Source: an uncultured Candidatus Competibacteraceae bacterium
GTDB lineage: Bacteria > Pseudomonadota > Gammaproteobacteria > Competibacterales > Competibacteraceae
Length of the DNA stretch: 12,818 bases
Reading direction: 5' to 3'
Assembly (NCBI GenBank): GCA_937872125.1
Contig: CALMNY010000468.1
Location: forward strand, 1-12,818
The position numbers and the translations under genes are program-made. The number at the start of each line of letters is the position of its first letter. Within the stretch, counting starts at the first letter, position 1. Positions 6,791 to 12,733 of this stretch are shown in pieces. The notes beneath the pieces were generated by a model. That model had not been told where the DNA came from. It did not search any database and saw nothing but the letters and a program-made list of their open reading frames with translations.

Positions 6791-7993
6791 ATGGATTCCA
6801 TTTTTTGCTATCGCCATCCCGAAACCGCCACCGCTCAGGCCGGCCCGCTCCAGGGATTGCGCCTTGCCATCCAGCCCAACTTCTCGGTGGCGGGCTGGCC
6901 GACCGACGCCGGCTCCCGGGCGCTGGCCCACTTTACTGCGCTGGAAGACGCGACTCTGGTGGAACGCCTGCGCCAGGCCGGCGTCGGGTTATGCGGTTCG
7001 ATCCGGATGAGCGAATTCGGCTTCGGCCTGGCGAGCAGTCAGGCCGGCGCCGCGTTGCAACAGCAAGCCGCCGACGCGGAACTGGTGTTGGACCTCATGG
7101 GCGAGAGCCGGCTGGCCGCCGCGCGCGCCGCCGTGTGCGGCTTCAAACCCAGTTACGGCCTGGTCTCCCGCTTTGGGCTGATCGGGCTGATTCCATCCAT
7201 GGAATGCTGCGGACTGCTGTCCGGCAGCCCGAACACGATTCGGGAGATGCTGAAGCGGATCGCCGGTCCCGACGAGCGGGATTTCTCCCTGCCCGACGAA
7301 CCGGTCCCGGACTTTTCCCTGCCGACCATCACCCCGCCGACCACCACCATCGGCGTCATTACCGAAGCGCAAAACCCGCTGTCTGCCGAGGAGCAGGCGC
7401 AGTTTCGCGCCGCGCTCGACGAACTTAACCGCGCGGGCTTCAACCTCCGGGAACTGTCCCTGCCCGACTTCGAGCTGTTTTCCCTCGTCCATCGCATTGT
7501 CGGCTCGGTGGAAGCCTCCTCCTGCGCCGGGCGCTACGACTCCGTCCGTTACGGGGAGCGCGCGCCGGGAGCCAGGAACTGGAATGAGATGTACCGGCTC
7601 TCGCGCGGCGCGGCCTTTGGCCTGCTGGTGAAAAGCTATCTGTTTCAGGGGGCGTTTTTCCAGTTCGAGCGTTACGACGCCTACGAAGACGCCTGCCGCC
7701 TCCGCGCCCGGCTGGTGGCGGACATGCAGCGGTTGACCGGCCAGGTGGACTTTCTGGTATTGCCGGTCGCCGCCGGCGCCGCCGCCCGCGCGCCGGCAGC
7801 GCTGGCCGAGCATTACGCCCAGTTCGCCACAACGCTCTTTGCCAATGTCACCGGCCAGCCCGCCCTGTATCTGCCGCCGCCCTCCGGCGCCGCCCAGGCC
7901 GGCGTGCAACTGGCCGGTCCCAGGCTCAGCGACGCACGGTTGCTGGCGCTGGGGGAATACCTTGTCAATTCGCGCCGGAGAGGAAACCCGTAA
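6791..7993 (+). CDS. gatA: GatA homologue lacking the amidase catalytic triad (probable pseudoenzyme)
   Basis: This 400-residue protein has amidase-signature GatA relationship but is about 85 residues short. It opens at GPLQGLRLAIQPNFSVAG, matching the family GPLaGIPIAIKDN, so the usual N-terminal helices are missing and the catalytic Lys is Gln28. SRALAHFTALEDATLVERLR and MSEFGFG follow as in GatA. The next segment is about 22 residues shorter than normal: the GGSSGGS loop carrying the cis-Ser is gone, and GTDTGGSIRQPA reads DLMGESRLAAA, putting Glu105 at the nucleophile Ser. GFKPSYGLVSRFGL and the C-terminal VDFLVLPVA region are preserved. The frame is intact, an SD AAAGGA precedes it, and its TAA overlaps the gatB ATG (TAATG), so it looks expressed rather than decayed. 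It probably keeps a structural or ammonia-channel role without glutaminase activity. Confidence 0.9.
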   Translation: MDSIFCYRHPETATAQAGPLQGLRLAIQPNFSVAGWPTDAGSRALAHFTALEDATLVERLRQAGVGLCGSIRMSEFGFGLASSQAGAALQQQAADAELVLDLMGESRLAAARAAVCGFKPSYGLVSRFGLIGLIPSMECCGLLSGSPNTIREMLKRIAGPDERDFSLPDEPVPDFSLPTITPPTTTIGVITEAQNPLSAEEQAQFRAALDELNRAGFNLRELSLPDFELFSLVHRIVGSVEASSCAGRYDSVRYGERAPGARNWNEMYRLSRGAAFGLLVKSYLFQGAFFQFERYDAYEDACRLRARLVADMQRLTGQVDFLVLPVAAGAAARAPAALAEHYAQFATTLFANVTGQPALYLPPPSGAAQAGVQLAGPRLSDARLLALGEYLVNSRRRGNP

Positions 7994-9417
7994 TGGATTT
8001 TGAAGCAGTCATCGGCCTGGAAATTCATGTCGAACTCAATTGTGCCACGAAACTGTTCTGTGATTGCCCCAACCGGCCCGGCGACGAACCCAACAGCAAC
8101 ATCTGCCCGATCTGTCTGTGGTTTCCGGGCGCCATTCCCCGGTTGAGCCAGGCGGCGGTAGAAAAAGCCGCGCTGTTGTGCCTGGGACTGGGGGCGGAAC
8201 TACAGCCCCGAAGCGCCTTCGATCAGAAGGTCTACTACTATCCGGATCTGCCGAAGGGCTACCAGCTCTCCCAGGCCCATCTGCCCCTGTCGCGCGGCGG
8301 CGGCATCGAGATTAGCGATGAACACGGCAAGCCGAAAAAGCTGCGCATTCATCACATCCACATGGAAGAGGACGTTGCCAAACTGCTGCACGAGATGGAA
8401 GGCCGCCAGCCGATCAGCCTGGTGGACTTCAACCGCGCCGGCGCGCCGCTGGTGGAAATCGTCACCGAGCCGGATTTCCGCACGCCCTATGAAGCGATGG
8501 AATTTCTCAAGGCGCTGCGCACCCAGGTGCGGTATGTGGGCTCCTCCGAGTGCAGCATGGAAAACGGCACGATGCGCGTCGACGCCAACATTTCCATCCG
8601 GCCGTGCGGTTCCCATCAGATGAACACCAAGGTGGAAGTCAAGAACATGAATTCCATCCGGCATGTCGGCGACGCCATCGCCTACGAGATCAGTCGCCAG
8701 AGTGCGGCGGTGCTGGCGGGGGAAGCCATCGTGCTGCATACCCGGCTGTGGGACCCGGACAAAAAGGTCACCGCCCCGATGCGGGCCAAATTCGAAGGTC
8801 CCTGCGTGCCTGATCCCGCCGTTCCGGTCATCGAGTTATCGCCGGACTGGATCGAAAAAATGCGCGGGCGGCTGCCGGAAATGCCCGCCGCCCGGGCCGA
8901 GCGGTTCGTCAAACAGCACGGCCTGACCGGTGATGAGGCGGTATTCCTGAGCGCCGATCCCGAGGTCGCGGGCTACTTTGAGGCGCTGACCGGCGAGGGC
9001 GTTGCGCCGCGCACCGCCATGCACTGGCTGACGACCCAGTTGCTCCCGGCAGTCAAGGCGCGCGGGCAGGAACTCAGCCGTTCACCGGTGACGGCTGCGC
9101 GCTTTGCCGGGTTGCTGAACATGCTGGCCAGGGACGAGATCAACGCCAATGCAGCGCGTGAGGTGCTAACCCACCTGTTCGACAGCGATGCAGCACCCGA
9201 AGCGATCATCAGCGCCAAGGGGTTCCGGCAGGTGTCCGACCAAAGCGTCCTCGATGCGCTGATCAACCAGGTTCTGGCCGCCCAGCCGGCGGCGGTCGCC
9301 GATCTGCAGGCCGGTCAGGGCAAAGCCATGGGCTTTCTGATCGGCCAGGTGATGCAGGCCTCGGGCGGCAAAGCCAATCCGAAAATCATTCGGGAACTGC
9401 TGGCCAAAAAAATATAG
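7993..9417 (+). CDS. gatB: Aspartyl/glutamyl-tRNA amidotransferase subunit GatB
   Basis: GatB phosphorylates the acyl group on mischarged Asp-tRNA(Asn) or Glu-tRNA(Gln) with ATP and transfers ammonia to it. The 474-residue length is normal. Seen: AVIGLEIHVEL (family IGLEVHVQL), four zinc-type cysteines C23, C25, C38 and C41 in LFCDCP and ICPICL, YYYPDLPKGYQLSQ, HMEEDVAKLLHE, DFNRAGAPLVEIVTEPDF, VDANISIRP, KVEVKNMNSIRHV and TRLWDPDK. The C-terminal helical/YqeY-like tRNA-binding part, from about residue 330, is present and ends in KIIRELLAKKI. Odd point: after APMRAK the expected HDYRYFPEPDLPPL is replaced by FEGPCVPDPAVPVIEL, about three residues shorter. The SD GGAGAGGA (7977-7984) lies 8 bases before the ATG. 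Its place after the AspRS-GatC fusion suggests Asp-tRNA(Asn) as main substrate. Confidence 0.95.
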   Translation: MDFEAVIGLEIHVELNCATKLFCDCPNRPGDEPNSNICPICLWFPGAIPRLSQAAVEKAALLCLGLGAELQPRSAFDQKVYYYPDLPKGYQLSQAHLPLSRGGGIEISDEHGKPKKLRIHHIHMEEDVAKLLHEMEGRQPISLVDFNRAGAPLVEIVTEPDFRTPYEAMEFLKALRTQVRYVGSSECSMENGTMRVDANISIRPCGSHQMNTKVEVKNMNSIRHVGDAIAYEISRQSAAVLAGEAIVLHTRLWDPDKKVTAPMRAKFEGPCVPDPAVPVIELSPDWIEKMRGRLPEMPAARAERFVKQHGLTGDEAVFLSADPEVAGYFEALTGEGVAPRTAMHWLTTQLLPAVKARGQELSRSPVTAARFAGLLNMLARDEINANAAREVLTHLFDSDAAPEAIISAKGFRQVSDQSVLDALINQVLAAQPAAVADLQAGQGKAMGFLIGQVMQASGGKANPKIIRELLAKKI

Positions 9418-9479
9418 GCGGCGCAACGGGCGGCTTCGTGCAGCCCTGCCGGGGCAAGACTTCCGGGTCTGGCAACCTG

Positions 9480-9511
9480 ACGATCATAACCAGATGATTT
9501 TGCTTGATCGT
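9480..9511. repeat. Inverted repeat in the gatB-hisF intergenic region
   Basis: ACGATCA (9480-9486) and TGATCGT (9505-9511) form a perfect 7-base inverted repeat with an 18-base loop. Inside it, ATCAT (9483-9487) and ATGAT (9494-9498) form a competing smaller repeat. The region is AT-richer than its neighbours, and the right arm contains TTGATC (9504-9509), which could act as a -35 box with a poor -10 (near 9528-9537). It could be an operator or leader for hisF. The sequence between the gatB stop and here also has a weak GCCC/GGGC hairpin (9443-9455) without a T-run. The function is unknown. Confidence 0.3.
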
Positions 9512-9526
9512 AAAGAACGAGCACCC

Positions 9527-9643
9527 ATGACTATTACCCTAACCATTCAAGTAAATCCAGCCGATGCGTGTAGCCCACAGGGCTGGTTTGCAACGTCTGG
9601 CCAAAAGCACCTCAACCCACCCATGGAGCAGTCAAACCCATGA
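9527..9643 (+). CDS. Possible small ORF overlapping the hisF start (doubtful)
   Basis: ATG at 9527 opens a 38-codon frame beginning MTITLTIQVNPADACSPQGW. Its TGA (9641-9643) overlaps the hisF ATG (9640) in an ATGA junction, the arrangement used for translational coupling. Against it: no good SD (only a weak AAAGAACGAG), codon use poorer in GC than neighbouring genes, and no recognisable domain. It has a single His, so it is not a histidine attenuator peptide. It could be a leader peptide, a tiny protein, or chance. I recognise no family. Confidence 0.2.
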   Translation: MTITLTIQVNPADACSPQGWFATSGQKHLNPPMEQSNP

Positions 9644-10398
9644 TCAAGATCATGCCCTGCCTGGACATGAAGAACGGACGAGTCGTCAAGGGAATTCACT
9701 TCGTTGATATCCAGGATGCGGGCGACCCGGTGGAAAACGCCGCCCGCTACCAGCAGGAAGGCGCCGACGAACTCGCCATGCTGGATATTGCCGCCACCCT
9801 CGAAAATCGCAAAACCCGGCTTGAATGGGTCCGGAACGTGTCTGCCGTGATTGAGATCCCTCTGACGGTCGGTGGAGGCATCTCAACGCTGGAAGACATC
9901 GAGCTGTTGTTTGAGGCCGGCGCCGATAAAGTCTCGATGAACAGCGCGGCGGTCAACCGGCCTGCCCTCGTCAGCGAAGCCGCCAAGGCGCTCGGCCCGG
10001 AGCGCATCACCGTGGCGATTGATGCCCGCCGAAACAGCGCCATGCCCTCGGGGTTCGAACTGGTCGTTTCCGGCGGCACCAGGGCGGTCGGAAAGGATGC
10101 CGTCGAATGGGCCAGGCAGTGTGAAGCGTTGGGAGCGGGCGTGATCCTGCCGACCAGCATGGACGGTGACGGCACGCAGGCGGGCTACGATATTGCGTTC
10201 ACCCGCGCGATTTCCCAGGCGGTTCGCGTGCCGGTAGTCGCCTCGGGCGGAGCCGGCAAACTGGAAGACTTTGAGGAAGCGGTCACGCAGGGCGGCGCGA
10301 GCATTCTGCTGGCGGCCTCCGTCTTTCATTACCGGATTCTGACCATTCAGCAGGTGAAGGAGTATCTGCGCCAACAAGGCCTCGCGGTCGCCTTGTGA
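9640..10398 (+). CDS. hisF: HisF-like imidazole glycerol phosphate synthase cyclase subunit, divergent and without adjacent HisH
   Basis: HisF is a (beta/alpha)8 barrel that uses ammonia, normally from the glutaminase HisH, to convert PRFAR into imidazole glycerol phosphate and AICAR. This 252-residue protein has PCLDMKNGRVVKG with catalytic Asp9 (D11 in T. maritima), VAIDAR with Asp128 (D130), phosphate-binding VGGGIS, and ASGGAGKLEDF. GADK at 94-97 keeps the interface Asp and Lys. Of the four ammonia-gate residues at the barrel base (R5, E46, K99 and E167 in T. maritima), Glu44 and Lys97 remain, Arg is Lys3, and the last Glu is Val168 (GAGVILPTSMDGDGT versus usual GAGEIL). No hisH, hisA or other his gene is in the window. 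GGAG (about 9624) is the likely SD. It may be a second HisF copy, the sole HisF, or a cyclase with another substrate. Confidence 0.88.
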   Translation: MIKIMPCLDMKNGRVVKGIHFVDIQDAGDPVENAARYQQEGADELAMLDIAATLENRKTRLEWVRNVSAVIEIPLTVGGGISTLEDIELLFEAGADKVSMNSAAVNRPALVSEAAKALGPERITVAIDARRNSAMPSGFELVVSGGTRAVGKDAVEWARQCEALGAGVILPTSMDGDGTQAGYDIAFTRAISQAVRVPVVASGGAGKLEDFEEAVTQGGASILLAASVFHYRILTIQQVKEYLRQQGLAVAL

Positions 10399-10420
10399 CT
10401 GCCGCGCTGGTCTGCGGCAG
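10399..10420 (+). terminator. GC-rich hairpin directly after hisF
   Basis: CTGCCGC (10399-10405) and GCGGCAG (10414-10420) form a perfect 7-bp stem with an 8-base loop, starting on the base after the hisF stop. No T-run follows (GGTTGCCTCG), so it is not a classical intrinsic terminator. It may protect the mRNA 3' end or act with Rho. The remaining bases to 10507 hold no gene or clear promoter that I can see. Confidence 0.35.
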
Positions 10421-10507
10421 GGTTGCCTCGCGCTTGCCGCTCATTCCGGGCGGCTGGCGCGCTCCAAAACCGATGACCCCTCCATTCCACCTTGGTACTG
10501 ATCGCCC

Positions 10508-11437
10508 ATGATTGACATCCTCCTTCCGGCTGGGCGCGCGGCCATTGATCTCGCCCTCTTCGTATTGCTGCCGGTGATGGTGGTCATGTTGTCCCTGATG
10601 CGCCTGCTGGAGGCCAAGGGGCTGCTGGATTGGGTCGTGGCCCGGCTGACCGGCCTCGTGCGTCCGTTCGGACTGACCGGCCTGGGGATCTTTGCGGCGC
10701 TGCAAATCAACTTCGTCAGCTTTGCGGCCCCGGTCGCCACGTTGGCGATGATGGAACAGCGCGGGGCATCGGACCGACATCTGGCGGCCACCCTGGCGAT
10801 GGTGTTCGCCATGGCCCAGGCCAACGCCAGCCTGCCGCTGGCGGCTCTGGGGTTGCACTGGGGGCCAACGCTGCTGTTCTCGCTGGTGGGCGGTCTGGTA
10901 GCGGCGGCGGTCGCTTATCACGGCTTTGGCCGGGGTCTGTCCGGTGAGGAGCACCTCACCGACGACACCCTGCACCATCCCACCGCCGAGGGCGCCAAAG
11001 GCGTGCTGGACACGATCAACCGGGCCGGGGCCGAGGCGTTGCGGATCACCATCGGCGCGATCCCGCTACTGGTGCTGTCGCTGGTGGTCGTCACCGCCCT
11101 GCGCCAGGCCGGCGCCGTGGATGCCCTTACCCACGGCTTGACGCCGGTGCTGGGTGCACTGGGGATCGATCCGGCGCTGATTCTGCCGACTGTCGTCAAG
11201 TACCTGGCCGGCGGCACCGCCATGCTGGGCGCGGTGGACGAATTGCTGCGCCAGGGGCAATTCACCACGGCCCTGCTTAACCAGAGCGCCGGGTTCCTGA
11301 TCAATCCGCTGGACCTGCCCGGCGTGGCGATCCTGGTGTCGGCTGGCCGCCGCGTGGCCGGGGTCTGGAAGCCCGCGGCCTTGGGCGCTGGCGTGGGCAT
11401 TGCCGTCCGCACCGTAGGCCATGCGCTGTGTCTGTGA
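10508..11437 (+). CDS. Nucleoside recognition (Gate) domain membrane protein
   Basis: This is a 309-residue polytopic inner-membrane protein with two Gate-type (nucleoside recognition, spore maturation SpmA/B-like) halves, about residues 15-125 and 175-300. Seen: an N-terminal hydrophobic helix LALFVLLPVMVVMLSLMRLL, the first core with ALQINFVSFAAPVATLAMME and MAQANASLPLAALGL, a soluble middle loop (about 138-165, rich in His and Asp/Glu), then AEALRITIGAIPLLVLSLVV and the second core VVKYLAGGTAMLGAVDELL with AGFLINPLDLPG. The family sits in membranes and resembles concentrative nucleoside transporter gates, but no member with this layout has an assigned substrate that I can name with confidence. 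ATG 10508 has no strong SD. It stands alone and ends 29 bases from the convergent NnrU gene. Confidence 0.85.
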   Translation: MIDILLPAGRAAIDLALFVLLPVMVVMLSLMRLLEAKGLLDWVVARLTGLVRPFGLTGLGIFAALQINFVSFAAPVATLAMMEQRGASDRHLAATLAMVFAMAQANASLPLAALGLHWGPTLLFSLVGGLVAAAVAYHGFGRGLSGEEHLTDDTLHHPTAEGAKGVLDTINRAGAEALRITIGAIPLLVLSLVVVTALRQAGAVDALTHGLTPVLGALGIDPALILPTVVKYLAGGTAMLGAVDELLRQGQFTTALLNQSAGFLINPLDLPGVAILVSAGRRVAGVWKPAALGAGVGIAVRTVGHALCL

Positions 11438-11466
11438 CCGCAACGGGCGGACCTGCCTCAGTCGCC

Positions 11467-12156
11467 TCAGTAGGGCCGCACCCCGAACAGCGCCGGATGC
11501 AGTACGAGCAGCAGCACGAAGACGCCCAGCCCCCACAGCGCCGGGCGGCGGAGTTCGGCCCAGGCCCACCGCTGGCGCCCGGCCAGCAGGGCGGCGAACG
11601 GCACGAATGATGTAGCTTCGGCGAAGCGGCGCCAGCGGTCACCTTGAGCCGCCGCCATCCGCCGGTCGAGGTGAGCGGCCCCGCCCAGCGCAGTCAGCAG
11701 AAACCCGCCGAAGAACAGCAGCGAGGCCAGATCACCGTTGGCCAGAACGTGCGCCGCCGCCCACAGCCCGACCCCCCACATCACCGGATGGCGGGTGATC
11801 CGCAGCACCCCTTGCGCCGGCTCCGGCCGGTCGAGCGCGCCGGTCATGCCGGTCGCCGACGGGTTGGGGACCAGGACGCCGCCCGCGATCAGGATCAGGG
11901 CCAGCGGCATCATCAGCAGCGGCAGATGGCGGACGCCGGGGCCGGGCGGCCACAGGTAGACCTGGTGGGAAGCCTGGCTGTAGGCGGCGATCAGCGTGCC
12001 CAGGGTCAGGACGGCCACCAGCCCGTACAGGATTTGAAAGCCGGTCTCACCCAGCCGGGCGACCAGCGTGGCGCGCAGCGGGGTGGCGGAGAGACCGAGG
12101 TGGCTGGCGACGAAGGCGGCGCTGGCCAGACCAGTGGCGAGCAAAGCAGTGTCCAT
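11467..12156 (-). CDS. NnrU family membrane protein
   Basis: This 229-residue membrane protein belongs to the NnrU/isoprenylcysteine-methyltransferase-like group. Seen: about six hydrophobic segments, an N-terminal FVASHLGLSATPLR (family 'lfhlgHllpssp lR'), LYGLVAVLTLGTLI, PLLMMPLALILIAGGVL, and the diagnostic ITRHPVMWGVGLWAAAHVLANGD, matching NnrU's R-HP-x-L-W-x-HLLANGD. Later come AALGGAAHLDRR and SFVPFAALLAG. NnrU was named for a role in nitric-oxide-linked denitrification control; the biochemical function is unknown, and no denitrification gene is nearby. The ATG at 12156 is preceded by GAGGA at 8-9 bases. A GGTATCCTG on the minus strand near 12250-12258, in the loop of a hairpin, resembles an extended -10 without a good -35. 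Confidence 0.87.
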   Translation of the reverse strand: MDTALLATGLASAAFVASHLGLSATPLRATLVARLGETGFQILYGLVAVLTLGTLIAAYSQASHQVYLWPPGPGVRHLPLLMMPLALILIAGGVLVPNPSATGMTGALDRPEPAQGVLRITRHPVMWGVGLWAAAHVLANGDLASLLFFGGFLLTALGGAAHLDRRMAAAQGDRWRRFAEATSFVPFAALLAGRQRWAWAELRRPALWGLGVFVLLLVLHPALFGVRPY

Positions 12157-12229
12157 TGGGATTTTTCCTCATCGAACGGCGATATGGCGATAGGCGCCAG
12201 CGGCGGCCGCCACCAGACGCCGCATCCGC

Positions 12230-12279
12230 CGGCTGTGGCGGCGCGCTCAGGATACCAGATTGCGCCCCGGCCACAGCCG
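12230..12279. repeat. Long imperfect hairpin between the SMR and NnrU genes
   Basis: CGGCTGTGGC (12230-12239) pairs with GCCACAGCCG (12270-12279). Directly inside, GGCGC (12240-12244) pairs with GCGCC (12262-12266) past a 3-base bulge (12267-12269). The stem totals 15 bp and the loop spans 12245-12261. There is no T-run on either side, so it is not a typical intrinsic terminator, although it lies downstream of the SMR stop on the minus strand. The loop holds GGATACC, read on the minus strand as GGTATCC. It could be a REP-like palindromic unit, a 3'-end stabiliser or a regulatory hairpin. Confidence 0.55.
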
Positions 12280-12294
12280 CTGAGTGGCTCAGCG
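12278..12294. repeat. Second perfect hairpin adjoining the long one
   Basis: CGCTGAG (12278-12284), a TGG loop, and CTCAGCG (12288-12294) form a perfect 7-bp stem. It overlaps the foot of the preceding hairpin by two bases. The CTCAG string recurs in the loop of that hairpin (12246-12250), and the bases that follow are also alike (GGATACC and CGTATCT), so the two may be related units. The rest of 12157-12375 shows no gene. Confidence 0.5.
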
Positions 12295-12375
12295 TATCTC
12301 CTCCAACCAGGCGGCCGATGCTGGGCGGCGTAGTCCGATCTACCACCAGCAGGACAAGGGTGTCGGTAGCTGCGT

Positions 12376-12702
12376 TCAGCCAGGGCCATGCGCCAGCTTC
12401 AGGCCGATGATGCCGGCGATAATCAGCCCGACCGAGACCAACCGCAGGGCGCTGGCAGAATCGCCATAGAAGGCAATGCCGACCGCGAAGGTTCCCGCCG
12501 CGCCGATACCGGTCCAAACGGCGTAGGCCGTGCCGATGGGGATGTCGCGCTGGGCCAGCCACAGAAACGCGCCACTGGCGGCCATGCCGATCACAGCGAT
12601 GATGACGCCCAGGGCCAGCCGACCCGGTGTTTGCGACAGCTTCAGGCCGACCGGCCAGGCGATTTCAAACAAACCGGCCACGACGAGATAAAGCCAGGCC
12701 AT
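12376..12702 (-). CDS. Small multidrug resistance (SMR) exporter, Gdx/SugE type
   Basis: This is a 108-residue, four-helix SMR protein, the normal length for the family, expected to work as an antiparallel dimer in the inner membrane. Seen: helix 1 MAWLYLVVAGLFEIAWPVGLK with essential Glu13, Trp16 and the GLK motif typical of the guanidinium-exporter (Gdx, formerly SugE) branch rather than EmrE; helix 3 IGTAYAVWTGIGAAGT with the conserved Tyr and Trp; and helix 4 LVSVGLIIAGIIGLKL. Pro17 after Trp16 is unusual. Gdx members swap guanidinium for protons; quaternary ammonium export is the alternative. The SD-like GGGGGAG lies about 9 bases before the ATG, inside a weak hairpin (TCCC...GGGA). No full guanidine riboswitch was recognised in the visible upstream bases. 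Confidence 0.88.
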   Translation of the reverse strand: MAWLYLVVAGLFEIAWPVGLKLSQTPGRLALGVIIAVIGMAASGAFLWLAQRDIPIGTAYAVWTGIGAAGTFAVGIAFYGDSASALRLVSVGLIIAGIIGLKLAHGPG

Positions 12703-12733
12703 GCGGTGGTCTCCCCCGTGAGGGAACAGTAGT

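Noticed and set aside
7027..7045. The SS pair in LASSQAG as surviving GatA catalytic serines
   Set aside because: The pair directly follows EFGFG, at the start of the TENSAFGP region of GatA, upstream of the true cis-Ser loop; the GGSSGGS context is missing.
6791..7993. Calling gatA a pseudogene
   Set aside because: There is no frameshift or internal stop, it has a good SD and a TAATG junction with gatB, and the fold motifs are conserved; loss is confined to catalytic features, so it is kept as a CDS.
9640..10398. Start of a histidine biosynthesis operon
   Set aside because: No other his gene lies within the window; the next gene is an unrelated membrane protein after a hairpin and 109 bases.
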